Source: Cladorrhinum sp. PSN259 (lineage: Eukaryota; Ascomycota; Sordariomycetes; Sordariales; Podosporaceae). Taken from it: DNA of 64,000 bases. A model generated the notes under the pieces. It did not search any database. It had not been told where the DNA came from and saw nothing but the letters and a program-made list of their open reading frames with translations. The translations under genes and the position numbers were made by a program. Location of the stretch: positions 97,241 to 161,240 of the forward strand of contig MU867132.1 in the NCBI GenBank assembly GCA_033725935.1, in the 5' to 3' direction. Positions 58,139-64,000 of the stretch are shown in pieces (within the stretch, counting starts at the first letter, position 1; the number at the start of each line of letters is the position of its first letter).

Positions 58139-58807
58139 TTATCTTCTCAACCAAATACTAACGCCAATCTTTGGGGTTTCCCTCCCGAGATAGATACAAC
58201 GCCGATTTTTATTTCGCCATGCTGAATAGAAACGCCAGAAGAAGAATTGATGAGAAATATACGCCTTGGGTATCAAAACGATCCACTTTTGGCCTGAGCT
58301 TGTAATTCGACAACCCAGACCATCCATCTTCATCTCCAGATCCATATATGCAGATACAATGGACAGAGAGGGATATATAGAAAATAAGATGGCTTCTGTT
58401 CCCTGGTATGTAGAGGCGTAGGATACAGCGCTCCAAATTTCTCTTCTTTTCTGTATGCTGGCAGACTCTGCTAGCTGACTGTGAGATGTGACGAGAAGCA
58501 AGCTCTCTCTATCTCTCTGGGTAGCAGCGACAATATCCGTACAGTACAAAAATAGTCTCTTCTCCTCTCCAGGTTGATGAATAAATTTCCTCTCCGTCTC
58601 CCTTTCCCCTGCCTTACTTATTTCCCTTATTTCTCCTCTCCTCGCTTCTCTCATGTCTCCCAATGAAGTCGTTCTACCCCGAGAAAATATAAAGGAGAAC
58701 GCCAATAATGCGACAAAGTACCCCAAACAAAACCCAATAAGAAATAAAAACTCCTTCAACATCCTCCTAATAGATGTTTGTTGTTGTCCCGCCACCATGC
58801 AATGCAT
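58139..58807 (-). CDS. Weak ORF with one possible membrane segment, 3' of cdp-2
   Basis: An ATG frame of 222 codons (open to 253 without ATG) directly downstream of the cdp-2 region on the same strand. It has a plausible membrane segment (LFLIGFCLGYFVALLAFSFI, about residues 15-35). The rest is ordinary but unrecognised. The minus strand is purine-rich here, which lowers the chance of stop codons, so this may simply be 3' UTR sequence. Its nearness to cdp-2 leaves no room for a separate promoter. I would call it coding only with RNA or protein evidence. Confidence 0.18.
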   Translation of the reverse strand: MHCMVAGQQQTSIRRMLKEFLFLIGFCLGYFVALLAFSFIFSRGRTTSLGDMREARRGEIREISKAGERETERKFIHQPGEEKRLFLYCTDIVAATQRDRESLLLVTSHSQLAESASIQKRREIWSAVSYASTYQGTEAILFSIYPSLSIVSAYMDLEMKMDGLGCRITSSGQKWIVLIPKAYISHQFFFWRFYSAWRNKNRRCIYLGRETPKIGVSIWLRR

Positions 58808-58921
58808 AATATGCAGCTTGATCCTCCCATGAAATGTGCAAGGAAATTGTGTAAACGCGAAGGGAAAAAAAGAAAAAAAAAATCCACACGTAAACTGCAA
58901 TTGATGAACAATGTCGAACTA

Positions 58922-59335
58922 TCAGCGGCGCTTTTTGACAGACTTTGCGATGCGATTGGCCTTGCGCCCAGCGACGTTCGATTGTGACGACTGAGATGAC
59001 CGCGAATCGATAATGGGCAGGTGTTCGCCATCCTCGTCGGCAGAATAAGAAGCGCGTTCATGGGACGATTTATTCCCCTGAGCAGACTCGGGTGCAACGC
59101 TCGCCTTCTCGAGATCATCTTCATTCTGCTTGGCCTCGGCCTGGATCTCCTTCAAAGTCTCTGTAACAAATTCGGGCTCGCTGCTGCTCCCATCGTTGTC
59201 GACCGCTTGCTTCTTCTTCGATGGTTGAGATACAAGGGTTTCATTTTCAGTTTCACCGTCGTCCTTTCTCTTCGCTGTCGACCTCGTCACTCTTCGTGAC
59301 TGTGGTCTTGGAGGTTCCGGTCCTGCGTGCGACGG
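58922..59335 (-). other. In-frame 138-codon continuation behind cdp-2 UAG
   Basis: The 15 codons after the cdp-2 UAG (PSHAGPEPPRPQSRR) and the next 122 (VTRSTAKRKDDGETENETLV on to KANRIAKSVKKRR, then UGA) are open in the same frame. The composition is that of a nuclear protein: Lys/Arg/Glu/Ser-rich with bipartite basic motifs. There is no ATG near its start. A 48-base intron (GTAGCC ... ACGAAG, a multiple of three) would remove the stop and join RSE to VTRSTAKRK, but the donor is weak and I see no clear branch site. Options: readthrough, that intron, or a base error at UAG. Confidence 0.5.
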
Positions 59336-62300
59336 CTACTCGCTGCGCAGATGCGACAATCTGCTACTGTTTCCACCAATATAATTCATACCGCCAGGAG
59401 CGGCAGGGTCGGAGCTTGCAGGCAATGCGGGGCTTGTACCTCTGCTTCCTGCGGCGGTTGCGCCGCGACTGGGTCTGGGACTCATAATGCTTCCGGGACG
59501 GGGACTACGTGTCTCACGACGGTTGCTCTTGTAAGCCGCCAGCTCCTGTCTCAGTCGGCCGAGCTCCTGCTCACGATCTTGAATGATCGCCTTAAACTCG
59601 TCAAACTGTCTCGCGACGTACTGCTGCTCATTCCTGTTGTGCATCTGATTTACAAGGACTGCATTACTCGTATCTCGCTGGAGCAGCCGAGCAACTTCCT
59701 TCTCGAGATCCTTAATTCTCCGTTCTCTTACACTTTGCTCCCCGCTGGAGTCTTGGTGCCGTTGTCGAAGATATTCTGCTTGTTTCTCAACACTCGCCGC
59801 ATGGTCCTTGATCGCCTGCACGCTATCACGTTCTTGTCTGAGCTCTTGCTCAAGTTGGGCGACCTTTGCAACCTCGGGAATGGATGAATTCCGCAAAGCA
59901 GCGTTGGCATTAGCAAGATCAGCCTCGAGTCCCCTGATCTTCTCCTTGAAAGCTTCTGCCTGGGCTTTGCTAGCTTCAAGCTGCTGTGTGACCGCATTAA
60001 CCTGCTCGGTAGCCGCCTTGCACTCCTTCTCAAGCTTTTTTCGGTCCTTGAGAGCCTCGTGGTATGCGGGTTGGAAAGTGTTCAGAGTGCGTTCCCAAGA
60101 TAACCGCTGCGCTTCTTGACCTCTCGCGAGCTCGCGAGATTTATTGCAAGAAACGGTTTGCGCTGCCAATTGATTCTCCAGGTTGTAAATCTTGGCTGCA
60201 AGGCGTTCGAGCTGTGCTACTGGAATCTCGAGGCATGTTGTCGAACTCTTTTCATCAACTTCATGGGTTACCAAGCAGTCCCTTAGAAGATCGCTGATAG
60301 GTGCCGTTATCGAATTCAACATTGTTTTGGGTCGTTTGGTGACCACTTCGTTGTCTTCATCCAGATGTCTTTTCCTGCTGGTTAAGATGTGGGATGTTTC
60401 TCCCTGCGAATGCAGTGCCTGAGAGGTATTGCGCCACACATCGAAGACCTCTTCAGGAAGATCGTGGGTGTCCCAATCGATACCGGCTTCAGGAGTCCTG
60501 ATGTAGCTGGAAAACTGTGTGGCGGCTTCGTGAGGCTCTAGAATTCCACGTTCCGGATTCTCTAGATATCTTTTAATGGCCGCGGTGACCACATTCAAGG
60601 CATTCTTCTTCTCCAGCCCCTTCAGCTCTGGGTGCTCCCTCTGTAGTTGAAATTCGATATGCTCCAGCGAATAGGCCACAGTGAGGGACAGTATGGTTAT
60701 GGGACGATATGACAGGGTTTTTGGTAACTCGGCCAATCTCGCTGCCTCATCAAAGAGAATGACAACTTCGATACCGGCTCCACGAATGCTCGAAAGATCT
60801 TGGGATGCATCGGCCAAGATCACGGATGGCTCTACGGAGAACGTCTCTGCCCTTCCTAGCACCTTGTAAGGGTTGTTCGTAGCCTTGACCACTGCCTCGA
60901 GATAGCTAAGGACGCGACCTGGCTGTGAAACAAGCAGAATTCCAGTGTTGGTACCGGACAAGCCCAACAAGAACTCATACACAAAGGAGTATTTGCAATT
61001 CGAATTTGTTGCATGCTTCATCATATCTTCTGACACCAAGCTATGCATCTTGTCGTCGTAAGCAGGTAGATCGCAAAGAGCTTGCAAGCGCTCAAAAAGA
61101 GCATCCATCTTTGCAACCAGTGAAGGATCCGGCATGTCATATAAGGAATCGGAAAAATATTTGCCGAATTGGATCATGACATCGTGATGATCCCGAATAG
61201 TCGATAGATACACGGCACGGCCATTGGCAGCCATCGGCAGTGTAACCATAAATTGCGAACGATCATAATCGGCTTCTTCATGATCAACATGCGCAATTCC
61301 AGAGCTTGAGGCAGGTTCCCCATCTTCATAGAACTGAGGATTGTGTGCGAACATGTCGTTGACCCCGTGCTCCGCCACATGAGGCAGTTCTACCGACGTA
61401 GTCAAATCTGACGGGGCGATAGTCGTCGGCAACTGCTCGAACGCCTGGTGATGCGTTCCGATTACCGGGAGCTCTGCCGGAAAGTTTGGCGTGGCGCTGC
61501 TAGGAAACTGAAATGCTGATGCGGAGCTGTCAATATCCATCCCTTGCCTCTGACGTGCCGATGCCATACCCGCCTTCAGCTCATCAACTGCTGACTGATA
61601 TTTAGGTTCCGAGGGAGGTGGAGCGGAATTATTCTCCGCGCTGGGATGGAAAAAATTGAACTTTGGAATTGCGTTCTTCAGTTCTTGCACCGCATCTGGA
61701 TACACCGAGCTCTCCGCAGATAGAGCATCATTCGTTGCATCTGCCAGAGGAGATGGAGCTATGGAATTGAGATCGAACTTTGGTATGGCGTTCTTCAGTT
61801 CCTGCACCGCGTCACGTGGAGGGTCCATCGTGCTATGTCTGGGTGTGAATAGATCACCCTCAAAGCGCTTACTCTCTCTTGGGGATGAATGATCTGAGCC
61901 TGCTCCCGAGTAATGATAACTGTTTCGGTCAGATCCAGTCACAGAAGTTGGAACGCGAGGGCCACTCACGAATGAGAGAGAACCCCCCGATGTATCTTTG
62001 GACTTTTGAGGATTGACAGTGTCCGAAATAATATCTTCCTGGATGGGCTCACAAACCTCTTGGCTTTGGGTACGAAAGTGTCCCGAGCCGTGGTTGGATG
62101 GTAATTGAAATGCTTGAACTAGTTGGGCAGCTTGTGAAAGTGCTGGACTTGAGGCAGCACTTTGAAAGTTGGAACTGCCCGAGCTGCTTGAAGGAGGCGA
62201 GTTACGAATTGAATTATCAACCTCTTGTGACGGGAGAGGAATATCGTAGTCGGGTTGAGTAAGAAAACCCCTAGGACTGGGACTGCTAACGCTGGATATA

Positions 62301-63296
62301 TTGTCCCCCTCGTGACTGAACGGGTCTGGACTTGACTGATGCGCAAGAAGGAAAGAAGGTGCCTCCTGATGTTGAGTTGGACTCTCCGGTTGATGCGAAG
62401 GAATCTCAATGGTATTATGAGATACTTCGAAACCTGGCACTTGTGCCTGCTGGTAAGGTTCGGGTTCTTGATCCTGAATGAGCTCTTCCGCTATTGCTTC
62501 AGCGGTTTGGGCTTGCGCGTGCTCTGCAATCACAGCAGCTGTCGATTGAGTGACAGTATCTTCTTGCGAATCAGGAATCGTCCTCTGACTGGCCACTTCT
62601 TGTGCAGCAACTGATGACTGCGACGGAGGAATGAATATGTATTCACTTGGGTCGATGGCCGGAACAGAAGGGATATTGACAACGATGTTGACGTTCTTGA
62701 CAGCGGGCTTGGGCGACCTGCTGGGGTGGCTTGAGGTATGACTTGAGTCAGCTGTGGTCCTCGCGCGCTTCGTCAGGCGGTTGATGTTTTCGTCCTCGCC
62801 TGCGGATGAGGGACTGCGCTGTCGCTTAGAAACAGAGTGCGCAGATTGCGCAGGTGACGCCGGCTGGCTGTTGCGCTCAGGGTCCGCAGGTGGTGGCGGT
62901 GAGCTGCTGATGGTATGCGTACTTTGGCTCTGGAGTTTCTTAATCTCCCAGGCCTCAATGAGCAGCTCAGTGACGCACTCGGCGGGTTCCTAAATTTCAG
63001 AAGAAAGGGTTGCGATTAGCGCATGGATGCGGAATGGGGGGTCGGGACGCGGGATGCGAGATGCATGGCGCGAGTTGCAAGATGCGATCGCTACAACATA
63101 CCCAAGTTGGCTTATACTTCTCGCCAGTAACTGGGTGGTCTTCCCAATCGACCTCGTAAAGTATCTTGCCTTTCACGAGCTTCTCGTTGAGGATGCGGCG
63201 AGCTGGGAAGTACTGTTCTTCGGCGGGTTCTGGTGAAGGCGGCCGGCGTTTGGCAGGTTTGGAGGTGGTGGATTTCTTGCGCGGCCTTTTTGGCAT
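59336..63296 (-). CDS. cdp-2: Chromodomain + HDA2/3-like protein (CDP-2-type, HCHC complex)
   Basis: Exons 63296-63102 and 62989-59336 encode 1282 residues (to UAG). The intron (GTATGT/TTTAG) lies inside the chromodomain (residues about 28-85: YFPARRILNEKLVKGKILYE, VDWEDHPVTGEKYKPTWEPA, ECVTELLIEAWE). A long disordered part follows with three copies of an AVxELK motif. Residues about 650-920 match the class II HDAC complex subunit 2/3 domain (AVYLSTIRDHHDVMIQFGKY, LGLSGTNTGILLVSQPGRVL). About 980-1220 is coiled coil (ELRQERDSVQAIKDHAASVE). In Neurospora CDP-2 pairs with HDA-1, HP1 and CHAP for heterochromatin silencing; the same role is inferred. The ATG at 63296 is the first in the frame, which stays open about 140 bases further upstream, so an extra 5' exon is possible. 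Confidence 0.88.
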
Positions 63297-63903
63297 TGAC
63301 GCGGCAGGAAGGGTCGTGGGCAAAATTGCCAGTGGCTCCGCGACCCGCGTCTGGTTGGTGATGATGTCGTCGTTGACCGTGACGGTTCTGATCGACGGCT
63401 TCGGCGCCTCGGACGGGTCCCGGCGATGTCAGGTACCTTACAGAAGGCTGCCGTAGCAGGGGTACCACCTATAACTCCTCCGGCAGGCCGGGTCAGCCAC
63501 TGTACAATGATGCCTCGGCAGCCTCAGCAGATGACCCCCGCAGTTGTGATTGGTCAGCCTTACCTGGTTCGTCACGTGTGGAGAACCTGCGCGGGTCGCG
63601 GAGCTGGTCGGTGAGCGGTGCGAAGCGTGCAAGGCAGAGAAGCCTTCGGTCAAGACTCGGAAAGAGGAAGTTGCAGTCTTGTAAATGGTTCTGAAAAGAG
63701 CCGGATGTTAGTGTCTTCATATTCGTTGCATTTCGGCTCCCCCATACTTATGGTCTCGTGGCTGGCTTCTGGGATCGCTCATGGAAAGGCTTTTCGTCAC
63801 AAATTGTTTGTAGAGGAAGAAAGTAAATAAAAAAATCAACAGCTGGAGGGTGATTCAAGATCTTTCCAATTTTTTCTCCTTCTCTTCTATTTTCTACCTA
63901 TCT

Positions 63904-63905
<2 letters not shown>
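63297..63905. promoter_or_regulatory. 5' region of cdp-2
   Basis: Promoter and probable leader of the chromodomain gene. The cdp-2 frame is open, and protein-like (RTVTVNDDIITNQTRVAEPL), from 63437 to 63297. A good donor (CCAG|GTAAGG, at about 63561) lies further up on the same strand and could mark an upstream exon. No other gene supported. Confidence 0.4.
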
Positions 63906-63975
<70 letters not shown>

Positions 63976-64000
63976 CGGGGGGGGGGGGGGGGGGGGGGGC
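63906..64000. repeat. 95-base G run at window end
   Basis: All G from 63906 to 63999 except one C at 63976; the last base is C. A run this long and pure is not normal for a fungal genome, and it sits at the window edge. It looks like a contig-end artefact, as produced by dark-cycle base calls in two-colour sequencing. Confidence 0.85.

Overview
The window is nuclear DNA of a filamentous ascomycete (Pezizomycotina). Protein-coding genes carry short (about 45-75 bp) GT-AG introns, UTR and intergenic tracts are long, and several loci are ones seen in mould genomes (a chromodomain HDA2/3-type protein, a filamentous-type Nrp1, disordered orphan proteins, CTK1 with a long N-terminus). Leotiomycetes is my best guess for the class, but this is an impression. 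I see no CRISPR array, prophage, rRNA, tRNA or intact transposon.

Left part (1-16 kb): 5' end of a HID1-family gene (-), divergent from signal peptidase subunit SPC3 (+); the 5'-3' exoribonuclease XRN1 (-), divergent from histone chaperone hat2 (+). Fifty-one bases after the hat2 UAG stop, and in the same frame with no stop between, is a 230-codon ORF coding an acidic protein with three copies of a roughly 30-residue motif. Then comes a large F-box-like protein (+).

Middle (16-37 kb): an Nrp1-type protein (degenerate exonuclease fold + RRM + RanBP2 fingers, -), a PMP3/Sna-type membrane proteolipid (+), a disordered orphan (+), a CTK1/CDK12-type CTD kinase with an RS/poly-Q N-terminus (-), an Asn-rich protein (-) and glycogen synthase (+).

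Right part (37-64 kb): an F-box/LRR-like protein (+), the Ran exchange factor RCC1/Pim1 (+), a disordered orphan (-), a 6.5 kb gene-poor stretch, an ELO fatty-acid elongase (-) divergent from cytochrome c oxidase subunit VI (+), and a chromodomain protein resembling Neurospora CDP-2 (-). The CDP-2-like ORF also ends in UAG and continues in the same frame for 138 codons of charged, protein-like sequence. The window ends in a 95-base G run that looks like a sequencing or contig-end artefact.

Most genes are unrelated housekeeping functions: RNA decay and Pol II CTD phosphorylation (xrn1, ctk1, Nrp1), chromatin (hat2, cdp-2), secretory and membrane lipid functions (spc3, HID1, elo), carbon storage and respiration (gsy1, cox6), and nuclear transport (RCC1). 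There is no biosynthetic cluster. The most unusual feature is the pair of in-frame continuations behind UAG stops in hat2 and cdp-2. They could be readthrough, short unspliced introns, dicistronic messages or base errors; the sequence alone cannot decide between these.
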